64,000 nt of DNA from Gossypium raimondii (GCF_025698545.1 NC_068571.1:46719733-46783732); one strand, 5' to 3'. Numbered from the stretch's first letter, positions 14,134 to 25,450 are shown. Made by a program: numbers and translations. The notes: a model not told the origin generated them from the sequence alone.

Positions 14134-14740
14134 AAATCTATAGGATCCTTAACTCTACCCTATCCAAACCAAAGGAATCTAAGAAAATACAAGGTAGTAG
14201 TGATTGAAATCCGAAAATCTACGTTTAAAATTTGTTATTATTTGAAACCGAGTTAAATTCTAATTTTTATTTATATAAAAACAAATGTTTTATATTTAAA
14301 TTAGTGAAAATAACTCAAAATTTTTGAAAAATTATTGTTTTTGAGAAATATTTTATGAGAAAGACCTTGAAATTTTGTCAACTAATATTCGAAGTCATAA
14401 AATAATTTTCATTTTATCAAAATAAGCCTAAAAATTAATATGAAAAAACCGAGAATCAAACTGAGTCGAACTAAATTATGATGAACAATTCAAAAAATTT
14501 TTAAAAATTTGATCGAATCAAATCGAACCGAACCTATACCACCCCTAGAAGGGATACAATTATTCAATTCTCTCTTAATTCCTTTTTCTTGTTCTTATTT
14601 AATCCACTTTTTAAACCATATATATTAGTTTGAAATTTTAATTTACAAAAAACCAAATTTTATATATATTTTAATAAATTTTAAATTTTTATGTAATATA
14701 AATAATTTTATGAACTGAAAACCGATAAATTGATGGGTTG
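14134..14740. other. Intergenic, no gene
   Basis: AT-rich DNA. Around 14440-14550 there is text of the 'gaatcaaactgagtcgaact ... accacccctaga' kind, like the end of an old DNA transposon, but no partner end was found. No coding signal was seen. Confidence 0.4.
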
Positions 14741-14944
14741 GAAGTTGGAGGGTTTTTTACATAAATAGGTTGAAAAAAAAAATTTACTGAAATAGGGTGT
14801 CAGAAAAAGTATTTACCCAAATGGGTTACTTTTTTCATTGGAGCCTATTAGATAGGCGCCAATGAATAAAATAATAATAAATTTTTTTTTGAATAAAATA
14901 TAATTTTATACTTTTTCGGGTTAGTATAGAACCCGTATAATACA

Positions 14945-15055
14945 TAGTATTGGCGCCTATCTGGGAGGCGCCAATGGTGGTGCCTACCTGGGAGGCGCCA
15001 ATGGTGGTGCCTACCTGGGAGGCGCCAATGGTGGTGCCATTCTGAGAGGCGCCAA
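14945..15055. repeat. 27-bp minisatellite with GGCGCC palindromes (left arm)
   Basis: About four units of 27 bp carry 'ggcgccaatggtggtgccta'. Because 27 is divisible by three, both strands show spurious open frames here (read on -, IGASQVGTT repeats). Confidence 0.85.
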
Positions 15056-15198
15056 TGGGCCGACCCGGGCTTGGGCCTATGATTTTTACCCGGGCCGGGT
15101 CTGGACAAAATTTCAGGCCCATATTTTGGGCCGAGCCCGGGCCTAGGAGTCGGGCCGAAAAATTTTTTTGGGCCCGGCCCGGCCCATGGACAGGTCTA
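15056..15198 (+). mobile_element. hAT-like GC-rich fragment, 5' end lost
   Basis: The right end (...GGCCCATGGACAGGTCTA at 15198) is that of the hAT-like family also seen at 19804-20218. The left end begins at TGGGCCG, lacking the first ~12 bp. The flanks GGCGCCAA (15048-15055) and GGTGCCAA (15199-15206) look like an 8-bp target duplication with one change. It inserted inside the foldback element. Confidence 0.65.
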
Positions 15199-15841
15199 GG
15201 TGCCAATGAAGGCCTCATAAATTTAGGATTATGTTATAAATTTTTGTGTTTGTAATTATTTAAAATTTAATTTATTAGTAATAAATTACTAAATTACTAA
15301 TAAGTTACTAATAAATTTATAACATAATCCTAATTTACTAACAAATTAATTATAAAATAATTACAATATTCATACAAAAATTACAATATTACAATATATA
15401 TCGACATTACAATATTCATACAAAATTATAATATTACAATATTCATACAAAAAATTGCAATATTCACACAAAATTATAATATTACAATATTCATACAAAA
15501 AATTACAATATTCATACTAAATATAGATAATTTATAATTAATAATTAATAACAAAAAATTGCAATTTTATATGAATATTGTAATTTTGTAATTTTGTATG
15601 AATATTGTAATATTATAATTTTGTATGAATATTGAATGTCAAGATATATTGTAATATTGTAATTTTTGTATGAATATTGTAATTATTTTATAATTAATTT
15701 GTTAGTAATTTAAGATTATGTTATAAATTTATTAGTAACTTATTAGTAATTTAGTAATTTATTACTAATAAATTAAATTTTAAATAATTACAAACACAAA
15801 ATTTATAACCTAATCCTAAATTTATGAGGCCTTCTACGCCA

Positions 15842-16055
15842 TAGACCGTCCATGGTCAATTGGCCGACCGATGGCCCGCTTGAAATATAGGAGGGTTACT
15901 CTAATACAATAAATATATTTTTATTTTTATTTTAAAATACTTTTTTTTATTTTTAAAATTTTTTGGTGTTTATTGGACAAAATTTTAGGCCCATATTTGA
16001 GCGGGCCTAGGAGTCGGGCCGAATTTTTTGGGCCCGGCCGCCCATGGACAGTCTA
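15842..16055 (+). mobile_element. hAT-like GC-rich element inside the right arm
   Basis: It begins TAGACCGTCCATGG and ends CCCATGGACAGTCTA. The inside has an AT-rich core ('aatacttttttttattttta') like that of 19804-20218 read in reverse. The target duplication is not clear. No coding. Confidence 0.6.
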
Positions 16056-16059
16056 GTAA

Positions 16060-16160
16060 TGCCGCCTCTATAAGGCACCTTCATTGGCGCCTCTCTATGA
16101 GGCACCTTCATTGGCGCCTCTCTATGAGGCACCTTCATTGGCGCCTACCTGATAGGCGCC
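16060..16160. repeat. 27-bp minisatellite with GGCGCC palindromes (right arm)
   Basis: Three to four units carry 'ttggcgcctctctatgaggc'. The period is the same as in the left arm, but the unit sequence differs, so the two arrays have diverged or expanded independently. Confidence 0.8.
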
Positions 16161-16515
16161 ACCCGACCCGACCCAACCTGTTGACCGTATTTTGACCCGT
16201 ATTTTTAAAAAAAATTATTAAAAGAATATAAAAAAAATATTTTATTCAAAAAAAAATTTATTATTATTTTATTCATTGGCGCCTATCTAATAGGCTCCAA
16301 TGAAAAAAGTAACCCATTTTGGTAAATACTTTTTCTGACACCCTATTTCAGTAATTTTTTTTTTTCAACCTATTTATGTAAAAAACCCGAAGTTGGAACA
16401 CCCATCAAGCCGAAAAAGCTTGTTTTACAGTGATTTTCTTAGTCCAATCACGGGTGTATAAGATAATGCTACTTTATTTAATAAAACCCTAAATTGAAAG
16501 AAGCTCTGCTTGGAG

Positions 16516-16957
16516 ATGTCCTTTTTTGGTTGCAGATTAAACCTCATACTTCCCAAGCAGCCCTCCTCCTTCCCACTCGCCGCTTTGACTCGCTCTCAAA
16601 TCAGGTTCTACTCTACCAATGGCGACGATAACGACGACGTTAGTAACAAAGGTAACCCAATGTTCCAACTTAGTCTCTGGTTAATTCACGAGGTACTTTA
16701 GGAATAGTAACGTTTTTCAAAATTGGATTCTTGCAGAGCTGAAAAGGCGAATACAGAAGTTCCTTGATGGCGATGAAGATGCTATACCTTCAATCTTTGA
16801 AGGGATTCTGAAGAGGAAGTTGTCAGGGAAACATGAGGAAAGTGATGATGAATTGATGAAAGAGATTCGCGGTGAATGGAAACAACCTCTAGATGATGCT
16901 GACGATCTAGAATTCGATTCTGATTTGACCGACTCTTCTGGTACTGATGGAGACTAA
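16516..16957 (+). CDS. Truncated mitochondrial ribosomal protein mS35-like protein (two exons)
   Basis: Exon 1 is 16516-16651 and exon 2 is 16737-16957. The intron has GT at 16652 and ends TTGCAG at 16736. The spliced product is 118 aa. The N-terminus (MSFFGCRLNLILPK, then RSQIRFYST) looks like a mitochondrial targeting peptide. The mature part starts ELKRRIQKFLDGDEDAIPSI and continues FEGILKRKLSGKHEESDDEL and PLDDADDLEFDSDLTD. From memory this resembles the start of the mature plant mitochondrial small-subunit protein mS35 (S24/S35 type), which is several hundred residues long. The reading here stops at SSGTDGD, so the RNA-binding C-terminal domain is absent. It could be a decaying partial duplicate or a short expressed paralogue. 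The foldback element ends 127 bp upstream of the ATG, and the promoter must lie in or near it. Confidence 0.62.
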
Positions 16958-17892
16958 TTGTAGGTCAGCAAGGTGCATTTTCTGGATGATCATATCTTAT
17001 GAAACAAAATATGAAGATATTAATCATTTATACTTGGAATGATCAAGGGAGTAGGGCCATTTTATTCTATTTTCCTAGAATCCTGCTGTTTATTTCTTTA
17101 GTGGTTGTTAGCAAATTCATTGGACTAAATCATCAATTTTTAATTTAATAGTACATTGAAGATGTACAGTGATACATTCTTAATACTGTGGTGAAGATAG
17201 AAAAGCCCTTGGGAAAGGTGTCAGTTCTAGAGGGCTGGGGATGTCTGAAAATATGCTGATTTTTCTAAAAGTATTTTTGTATTATGAGTTAGATTATATT
17301 TTGTTTTTTTAAATGAGTAAATTAATCTATGTATATTAGAGCAAAGAACAAACTTATGTTTTTATTAAAAATTGCAACCATTTCTATTTGTTAAAAATTA
17401 TTTCTCATATGTTAGAATGAGGTACACATGTAACTACTTGATTATTTTGTCAACTGCAAAATTCAATTCTAGCATTGCTTCTAAGAAGTATTTTTGGGAC
17501 AAAAAACACTTTTAAAGAGAAGCTAAAATTTTTTTAGGCCAATTTTTAAGGTTTAAAAAGTATTTTTTTTCTCAAAAAATATATTGTTTAGTAATATTTT
17601 AATCTCAAAAGTGTTTTTTATTACAAAGATGTTTCTTACTGGTCTTAATTTACTCATTTTCTTGAGTAAAAAAGACATGCATTTTGACACCTCGTACAAA
17701 ATTTTTCACCATACTCTCAGGGTTTGTATTCTATTCATCAACTAAGACTTTTAAGTTGTTCCATGATTCAAGGATGAAGCCAGCCTTAAGTTTTCTTACC
17801 AATCCATCTAAAGGTTGAAACCCTTACATTATGAGGTCGTTTTTCAGGTGGCATGGATTTCGGTATTCCCCTAGAAACGAAGTGAGACTGGC
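16958..17892. other. 3' flank of the mS35-like gene
   Basis: Probable 3' UTR followed by AT-rich DNA. I see no continuation of the mS35 reading frame here, so the truncation is not simply a missed exon nearby. Confidence 0.45.
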
Positions 17893-18185
17893 ATTGTGGG
17901 CTGACCTTCTCTTTCAACAAATCATTCCACGATTGAAAAGGCCCAAACAGGGTTTAGGAATTTGTAGTCCAAAATGGTGATGGGTCTTCTCCTGACAACT
18001 GTAACACTGCTACTACTTGTCCCTTTCCTTTCGTATCCATTCCCATGCAAAAGAAAAGACGCGTCTCTGCTGTCAGAATCTGCGAGGCTGTCACTTTTGC
18101 AGCACCACCTCAATGGTCATGCTTCAATGTTCAATGTTCAATGTTCACTCCTCTTGCTTTTCCACTATTTGCTTTATTTCTGATT
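17893..18185. repeat. Right, uninterrupted copy of the inverted ~290-bp duplication
   Basis: Reverse complement of 13120-13160 plus 13883-14133. It has an extra 'aatgttcaatgttc' expansion (three copies of a 7-9 bp phrase near 18125-18145). It lacks the 722-bp element and so preserves the empty target. A 70-aa open frame here is not supported as a gene. Confidence 0.85.
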
Positions 18186-18739
18186 TGAGCAAATTCGTTT
18201 TAAAAAATCGAAAAAAAATTAAATTTTAAGTTAATTAAATTGATTTATTTGAATAAACTCTATTTTAAGTGTTAAATTTGAATCAAGTTAAATTTTATAA
18301 TTTAAATAATTTAAATAATGAATTGATATAAATATTCGATTGATCTCTATTAATTTTGAAAAATAATAAATTAGTCCTTCAATAAAAACTATAAAATAAT
18401 TTAAAATAAATTTTAAAATTTAAAATATTTATAAAAATTTTAAATTTTAATTAATAATTTAAGTTTATTAAATTAATTTATTTTATTTTTTAAAATATAT
18501 ATAATTTCAAATTTATATTCTTTAACATTATATCATAATAAAATTTAATTTCATATATCACTCAATTTCATCCCATTCCATCCAATTTGAAATAATTTCA
18601 AATCAAAGTAGAATTATAAAATAAGATTAATAAACTTATTTAACCCAGGAATTTTTTCGTAAAACTCACCCTAACCCAATTACCCCCACCTATAGACAGG
18701 ACAAGAGATACGATCAAAGAAAATAGACAACTTAGAACC
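18186..18739. other. AT-rich spacer
   Basis: Stop-rich, AT-rich DNA with no recognised feature. Confidence 0.45.
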
Positions 18740-19083
18740 ACACACAAGAAATACACCAACCCGACCATCACTTGTCAACATCATATTACAAATAGGTGTG
18801 CCTAATTAGTCTGTCTCCCACCATTCCAGTTAGTACTTATCCCTTACAGGATCTTTGGTCGAGTTATATTTATAAAAATAACTTATGTTTAAAAATAATT
18901 ATCAAAATAACTTAAAATTAACAGTATTCACTCTTTTTTTGCACCAATAATTACCTAATCATTGTGTCAGACTTAAAAAAATTATTTTTTTGGGTTTTGG
19001 CCTATCAATGGCCAGAACTCATGTATTTTTTTTAAAAATTGTATAATACTGATATATGAAAAAGGAAAAAAAAGAAAAAAAAA

Positions 19084-19480
19084 TTTTTGGATGCTGGCCT
19101 ATAAATGGCCGGCACTCAATAAACAGTAAAATTTTTTTCTTTTTTTTTCGTGTCAGAGTTAGATATAAAAATACGAAAAAAATTTAAAATTTTTTTTTTG
19201 GGTGCCGGCCTGTCAAAGGCCGGCACCCAGTGAACAGTAAAATTTTTTGTGTCAGAATCAGATATAAAAATACGAAAAAAATTTAAAAATTTTTTGGGTG
19301 CTGGCCTGTCAATGGCCGGCACCCAGTGAACAATAAAAATTTTTTTTTTTTTTTCGTGTCAGAATCAGATATAAAAATACGAAAAAATAAAAAAATTTTG
19401 GGTGCTGGCCTGTCAATGGCCGGCACCCAGTACACAGTATAAATTTTTTTTTTTTTTCGTGTCAAAATCAGATATAAAAA
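19084..19480. repeat. Tandem ~90-115 bp units, each with a GC-rich hairpin
   Basis: Four units begin near 19088, 19200, 19290 and 19400. Each has GGGTGCCGGCC, a 7-base loop and GGCCGGCACCC (perfect at 19199-19229, one mismatch elsewhere), then 'cagaatcagatataaaaata'. Inverted units occur at 19610-19800 and 20220-20430. Confidence 0.8.
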
Positions 19481-19803
19481 TACGAAAAAATAAAAAATTA
19501 TAGGACTTGAGAGATTTTAATATACAAACTAAATTCTAAATTTACAAAAAATATATAGGACTTGGGGGATTTTAATTTTGTAATAGTAAATAGCAGGAAA
19601 TAGAATTTTTTTTATTTTTTTCGTATTTTTATATCTGATTCTGACACGAAAAAAAAGAATTTTTTTTACTGTGTACTGGGTGCCGGCCATTGATAGGCCA
19701 GCACCCAAATTTTTTTTTATTTTTTTCGTATTTTTATATCTAATTCTGACACGAAAATTTTTTTTTACTGTTCACTGGGTGCAGGCCATTGACAGGCCAA
19801 CAC

Positions 19804-20218
19804 TAGACCTGTCCATGGGCCGGGCCGAGCCAGGAAAAAAATTTCGGCCCGACTCTTAGGCCCGGGCCCGGCCCGAAATATGGGCCTAAAATTTTGCCCA
19901 GGCCCGGCCCGAGAAAAAATAATAAGCCTGAGCTCGGCCTGGCCCGACCCGATTTTTAATAAACACAAAAAAAATATTTTAAAAATAAAAATATTTTTAA
20001 AGTATTTTAAAATTAAAAAATTAAAAAATATATTTATTATATTCGGGCCGGGCCGGGCCGAGCTCGGGCCAAAAAAGTTGAGCCCGAGCCCGACCAAATT
20101 TTTAAACGGGCCTCATTTTTTTACCCAAGCCCATATTTCGGGCCTATATTTTTACCCGAACCCTCCCATATTTCGGGCGAGCCGTCTGGCCGGGCCGCCC
20201 GGCCCATGGACAAGTCTA
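19804..20218. mobile_element. hAT-like GC-rich element nested in the foldback element
   Basis: It starts TAGACCTGTCCATGGGCCGG and ends CCGGCCCATGGACAAGTCTA. The flanks GCCAACAC (19796-19803) and GCCAGCAC (20219-20226) form an 8-bp target duplication with one change. The ends are GGGCC-rich and the core is A/T-rich. The 415 bp carry no coding. Confidence 0.82.
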
Positions 20219-21410
20219 GCCAGCACCCAAATTTTTTTTAATTTTTTTTCGTATTTTTTTATCTGACTCTGACACGAAAAAAAAAGGAAAAAAAATTTTA
20301 TACTGTTTACTGGGTGCCGGCCATTGACTGGCCAGCACCCAAAATTTTTTTTCTTGTTTTTTTCTTTTTCGTATATCAGTATTATACAATTTAAAAAAAA
20401 ATACATGGGTTCCGGCCATTGACAGGCCAAAACTTGAAAAAATAATTTTTTTAAGTCTGACACAATGATTAGGCAATCATTGGTGCAAAAAAAGAGTGGG
20501 TACTGTTCATTTTAAGTTATTTTAGTGATTATTTTTAAATCTGAGTTATTTTTGTAAATATAATATTTTTTTGAGCTATTTGGTTAAAAGAGCCTAGATT
20601 CTTTTTTACCCTCTCCTAACTGTGACACTATCTCCAAGACCTACAATGGCCAAATTGATTCACATTTGATCCAAAAAATTCATATTTTTATGTATATGTT
20701 GATAAAAAATTTATATTTTGAGTTTTAAATACAAGTGTTGTCGATTAGTCAGACTCCACCCAAAAAAATAATATGTTTTAAAGAGGAGAGCGATGCCGCT
20801 GATTGGTCAAGGGCACCAGGTATTTACTACAATCTTTACTTAATTTTGTGAATATTAACCCTTTTAAGTATTTATTTATTTATTTTATATTATCAAAGTA
20901 AAAAACCGCTTTTTGAGAATACAAAGTGTTTTATCATTGCACTCAATACTTGTGTAGTTATTATAGGTTATTTACGATTTAGGGTTGTGGCTTTTTTAGG
21001 TTAAAATATGCCATAAGTCATTGATTTTCTGTATAATTGGAATTTAGTTTATATATTCTTATTTTTAGGAATTTAGTTAATCTATTTTTCAAATTTCAAA
21101 ATTAAAGTCCAATTGTTACACAATTAAAATTATTTTTAAAAATTCAATTTCATTACAACATTATTTTTAATTACATTGCTATCAAGTAAGTTATTTTTTA
21201 TTTTAAAATGTCACATTAATAAATTTAACAAAAGCAATTTAAATTTGTTAACAATTTAACCTTTTAATAAGAAAATGATAGTATTCGTTGGAAATGGTTG
21301 AATTTATAGTTGCAACGTGAGTTTCATTTTCAATAATTATAGCAATTTCCAATTTCTTGGTAGTTTAAAGTCATCTATATTCTTTATCCATATGATATAT
21401 ACAAAAGCAT

Positions 21411-24186
21411 CGGTCTGAAGCTCATTAAAAATAATTATAATTTATTAAAAGTTGTGATAATAAAATATTTAAAAATAATTATCATTTTGTTTATAATCTT
21501 TAGTTAAAAATATTGTAATAATTTTAAAATAAAATTATAATTTGAATAGAATTCTGAGTATAAAGTATAGCAAAAATATTTTGAATTATAACTAAAATTA
21601 TAATTATTAGTTAAAAAAGTTTGAAGTAAAAATAAATTGTGTTAATTTTATTGATGTAAAATAAAATTATTACTTAAATCAATTTTAAGTACCTTAATTA
21701 TAACTTAATTGATCTTAGAATTCATTATGTTAATTAGTTTTTTTAATAAGATTACCTTACATAAATTAAACCTATATTGTATGTTGAATAAGTTAAAAAT
21801 GTTTTAATTATGATTTGAAAATTTTTATTATAATATTTGAATTAATAAGTTAATATATTTGAATTATATTTAATAGTTCGACAAAAGATATTATTTTATG
21901 TTAATTACTACAATTCAAAATATAATAATTAAAAAATTAATTAAATATTGAACATATAATATCACGTGCACCGCATGTGACATTAGAAGTTAACAACATA
22001 AAAACATGAGTTTAGAAAATCTTTTGAACCGACCAAAATATCATCATTTTCATCATATTACTATATTGACATTTAAAAATAATTATAGAATTTAATTTAG
22101 AATTATTAGTTTAAAAGTTGACGTAAAATAGAATTTGTGGTAATCATACATTTATAATTACACTTTTAAAAATGATTATAATTTAATTTACAAATATTAG
22201 TTAAAAAGAGTTTGATGTAAGTAAAATTTCGCTAGTTTTAAAATAGAATTATTACTTGAATAGAACTCTAAGTATAAAATATAATATAATTTAATTTACT
22301 ATTGTTAGTTAAAATAATTATAGTTTAATTTTGACACTATTATAAAAATGATTTTCTTTAAAAAATGTTGTGTTAATTTTATTTATGTCAAATAGAGTTA
22401 TTAATTGAATAAAACTCTAAGCATTTAACCATCACTTAATTAATATTAGAGTTATATACCAATTAAATTATACTTTAGTTTTATAAATAACATTTAAGTA
22501 GTTAGTTATATTCAATCAAGTAGCATCTAAGAAAAATTACTAGTAAAAAAATAAAGATTGTAACAATAATAAGTAAGAATTATAAAAAAATGAGATTAAA
22601 GCAATGGTTTTCGAAGAAGCAATATCAAATCATATTGAACAACAATAGTATCAAAGAGAGAATATTATTTTAATTGATGATGAAGTAGTATTATATTATG
22701 ATGCTATTTTTAATTTTTTTGTAAGTTGTTTATACTATGTGAATCAAGTAATCTTAAATCCATTTATTTATTTATTTATGCATTTTTACTGAATGCTTTT
22801 TTAATTCAGTTAACCGTATGCATTCACTTAATTTGTTGCATTTTCTTATAAGGGTTGAATTGATTTTTTAAAATTTTTTTTTTTTACTGAATGCTTTTTT
22901 TTACCCTTAAACCTATATAAATATCACCACCAAAGATCCCATTGTATACACTTCTTGATGTAGGGCAAATGAGGGATTAATTCTTCCTCTTTTCCACTCT
23001 TCGACCACCATATACCATCTTTGGGCTATTTTGTCCACCCTCATCCCAATCCTTGACGACTCTCCACCTTCTCCTTTATTGAAATCTTACATCAACAGAA
23101 CTTAATGGGTGTTTGGGACGCTCCAATATATATACAAGAAATTGGTGCAAAGTCATTTATTTTTAACTATATTTATAATAATTTTTGGTACCAAAAGTCG
23201 CATTTAAATAATTATGTCAAGAAAACACAAACTTTTCCGAAGGATTCAAATCCGTAAGCTATAATCTTTTTTATGAAAAGAAAGGGCCAAAGAGGGTGTA
23301 ATTTGTCATTACTTATAAAGTCTCAATTTCATTTCTCATCTTCACTATTCTATTTTAATTGCTTAATTACAACTTTACTGCATCCTTAAAACATATACAA
23401 GTTTTAAAAATAAGTGATTCACGCTTCATAATTTTGTGCCATTTTTCAAGTATACATTCTAACAAATTAAACCATATATTTTCTTTATAATTACTTAAAC
23501 CCCGATATTTTTATATTGATAATTTTCTTTTAATATTGTATAGCATATTGTTATAATGCTAACTATTATTAATCCATTAATGATTCGTTAGTCTGTCGGG
23601 TCAGGATTCACATTCTGTATGGGTTTGCATATGTATAGTGTTTCTAAGGCAAGCCCAAATGCGTAATACATAATATGGATTCGCCTACATATGGTCCGAA
23701 TCTTTGTGTATGCGAACTCACTTCGAATATACGCGTGTTAATATTAAAGTAGGATACATGTCATCATGCATGAAAACCTACTTATTAAATATTTATAAAT
23801 ATTTGTTTGATTAAAATGTTGGTCAAATTTTAGGAAAAATTCAATAATAATAACACTATATAACTCATAAATTAAAGATTAGATTGTCATTATTAGATTT
23901 TAAATTTTGAGATGAGACCAAAGCCCTATCCTCCTCTTAATAAAAAATCTAATAAAATATTAGGGTTTAGCATATCATAAAGGATTGGAAAGATACAAAA
24001 TCAAACTCGTATCTTATCCTAGAATATCAATCTTTCTTGATTTCATTATATAATTTCCATACTTTTATGTTTGACTTTGATTTTGTATAGCCTTTTCTCT
24101 GTTATGAACTCGAGGCAATCTTAAGTATAATTAGCATTAACCTTCCCCTAATCCCTGAAAATTTTAGTTTATTTTGAATATATTTA
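21411..24186. other. Long AT-rich intergenic region
   Basis: Phrases such as 'aaaattgtgttaattttat' and 'gaataaaactctaagtataaa' recur in 21530-22480, suggesting internal degenerate repetition. No open frame of note or recognised element was seen. 23580-23760 is slightly richer in GC but unassigned. Confidence 0.4.
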
Positions 24187-25180
24187 CCCAATGCCATTAA
24201 ACTATTAGTAGATTTACATTTTGATTATTCAACTTTAAAAAAAGTTACAAAATGATCATTAAGCTATTCAAAAGGTTTCATTTAACTTACTGGATTGTTA
24301 AAATCGTTGTTGTATGGCCTTGTCTATTCGTACCACTTGTACTAATCGAAAGCTCTCCTTTCCCTTCTCTTCTACAATTCATTTTTTTCATTAAACAACT
24401 TTGAACGTCACAAGTTGAATCTAAAGTATGTTATTTTACTCGTTTATGGGTATGATCCACTGTACCTATCGTTGAATCGCAATTTAGAACTTGTTAGTTA
24501 GACTTTTTTCAATGATTTAAGCACTGACTTTAAAATAGTTTAGTGACTCAAATGAAACCTTTTGAATGGTAGAATGACCATTTTGAAACTTCTTGAAGTT
24601 AACTCACCAAAACATAAACTTACTAATAATTTAGTGACATTGTGCGTAGTTTACTAAATTATGGGTAAATTTTCATTTTGATTACTTAACTAAAAAAGTT
24701 ACAATTTGATCATTGTTACTCAAAGTTTTCATTAAGTCATCGGGTTGCTAATGAACAATGCTATATGGCTTTTTCTGTTCGCACTGCCTGCAACAATTGA
24801 AAGCTCTTTTTCTCCTTCTCTTCTACACTTCAATTTTTTTTCATAGAATAGTTCTGGATGTCACGAATTTGCAAACCAAAATTCAAACAACTTTTTTTTT
24901 ATTTATGATCTTCGTCATTGTCCATCAGATCTACTTGGGTATAAAGTATATTCTTCTACTCGTCGATGGTTACTAATCCACCATACCGATTGTCGAATCG
25001 TTGCTCGAAACTTGTTGGTGGAACTTTTTTAAAACCAAAAACATAACAGCTTAGTGACTTAAATAAAAAAGTTTTGAATAGTTCAATGGCTTAAATGAAA
25101 ACTTTTGAATAGTTCAGTGATTAAATTGTAACTTTTTAGTTAAATAACTAAAATAAAAATATAATTATAGTTTAGTGACT
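24187..25180. repeat. Two direct copies of a ~450-500 bp dispersed element
   Basis: 24187-24610 and 24660-25175 share the same order of phrases: 'ttgattattcaac', 'gaaagctct..ccttctcttctaca', 'gatccac..taccgattgtcgaatcg' and 'aattgtaactttttagt'. They are diverged direct copies of one non-coding element. Related ends are seen near 40370 and 46540. Confidence 0.6.
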
Positions 25181-25441
25181 AGTGGTGCATTTAAAAAAAT
25201 AGAAGATAATAAAAGTATATAAATTGTTTATGCAATAATTTTATAAATGCATATTTTAATACTTCACTCATATTATTTTGTGTACTTCATTCAAATGTGG
25301 TTATTTTTGTTTATGTTTTTTTCCCGAAAAAGCAATATATAACCAATTAAGAAAATAGGCATCCTCAACCATTGTATTTTTTGTTAATTTAATTTTATAA
25401 CAAGCAATGAGATATAAATACACCAGCCCGATAAATCATAT

Positions 25442-25450
25442 TATAAATAG
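25442..25450 (+). promoter_or_regulatory. TATA box of the sulfotransferase gene
   Basis: TATAAATAG lies about 80 bp upstream of the ATG at 25523, a normal plant spacing. The remnant copy at 18788 has this box mutated. Confidence 0.6.

Larger units (their letters stand above)
14750..16388. mobile_element. Foldback MULE-like element with perfect 9-bp target duplication
   Basis: GAAGTTGGA at 14741-14749 and 16389-16397 flanks a 1639-bp element that starts GGGTTTTTTACATAAATAGG and ends with its reverse complement. The outer ~150 bp of both ends match almost base for base (for example 'gaaatagggtgtcag' and 'ggagcctattagataggcgc'). The inner AT-rich parts (about 15215-15530 and 15545-15820) are also inverted copies, so almost the whole element is one large foldback. 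Each arm carries a GGCGCC-rich minisatellite and an hAT-like fragment. There is no transposase. The family is best described as a long-TIR non-autonomous MULE (inference from the 9-bp duplication). Confidence 0.9.
18860..20594. mobile_element. Foldback MULE-like element with arrays of GC-rich hairpins
   Basis: The arms are inverted copies ('ttataaaaataacttatg...caaaataacttaaaat' at the left, reversed at 20500-20580), related to 13161-13882. The right end GGCTCTTTTAACCAAATAGC (read inwards) is intact. The left terminus has lost ~30 bp. No target duplication is visible, in keeping with a deletion at the left junction. It carries hairpin units and an inserted hAT-like element. There is no transposase. 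Confidence 0.75.
18740..21410 (+). pseudogene. Sulfotransferase gene remnant split by a transposon
   Basis: Three pieces align in order with the intact sulfotransferase locus at 25400-27150. (1) 18740-18850 matches its promoter ('acaccaacccgac', 'aaataggtgtgcct'); the TATA box TATAAATA is changed to TTACAAATA. (2) 20596-20680 matches codons 2 to about 29 ('accctctcctaactgtgaca', 'ccaaattgattcacatttga'). (3) About 20920-21400 matches its 3' flank ('tttacgatttagggttgtgg'). The start codon, ~30 bp before it and the catalytic core are gone. The 18860-20594 element sits exactly at the lost start codon. Confidence 0.75.

Noticed and set aside
14835..15218. 127-aa and 86-aa - frames with IGASQVGTT or HHHWRLPGR repeats
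   Set aside because: Products of the 27-bp minisatellite and an hAT-like fragment inside a transposon.
17974..18229. 69-70 aa + frames with a hydrophobic start (MVMGLLLTTVTLLLLVPF)
   Set aside because: They lie in an inverted duplicated segment, are not kept open in the other copy (13883-14133), and have no known relatives.
19116..20476. Several frames with repeated CRPLTGQHP or PAIDRPAPK
   Set aside because: Caused by hairpin repeats and GC-rich hAT ends within the foldback element.
18860..20594. 9-bp target duplication for this foldback element
   Set aside because: The flanks do not match. Comparison with the intact sulfotransferase locus shows a deletion at the left junction.
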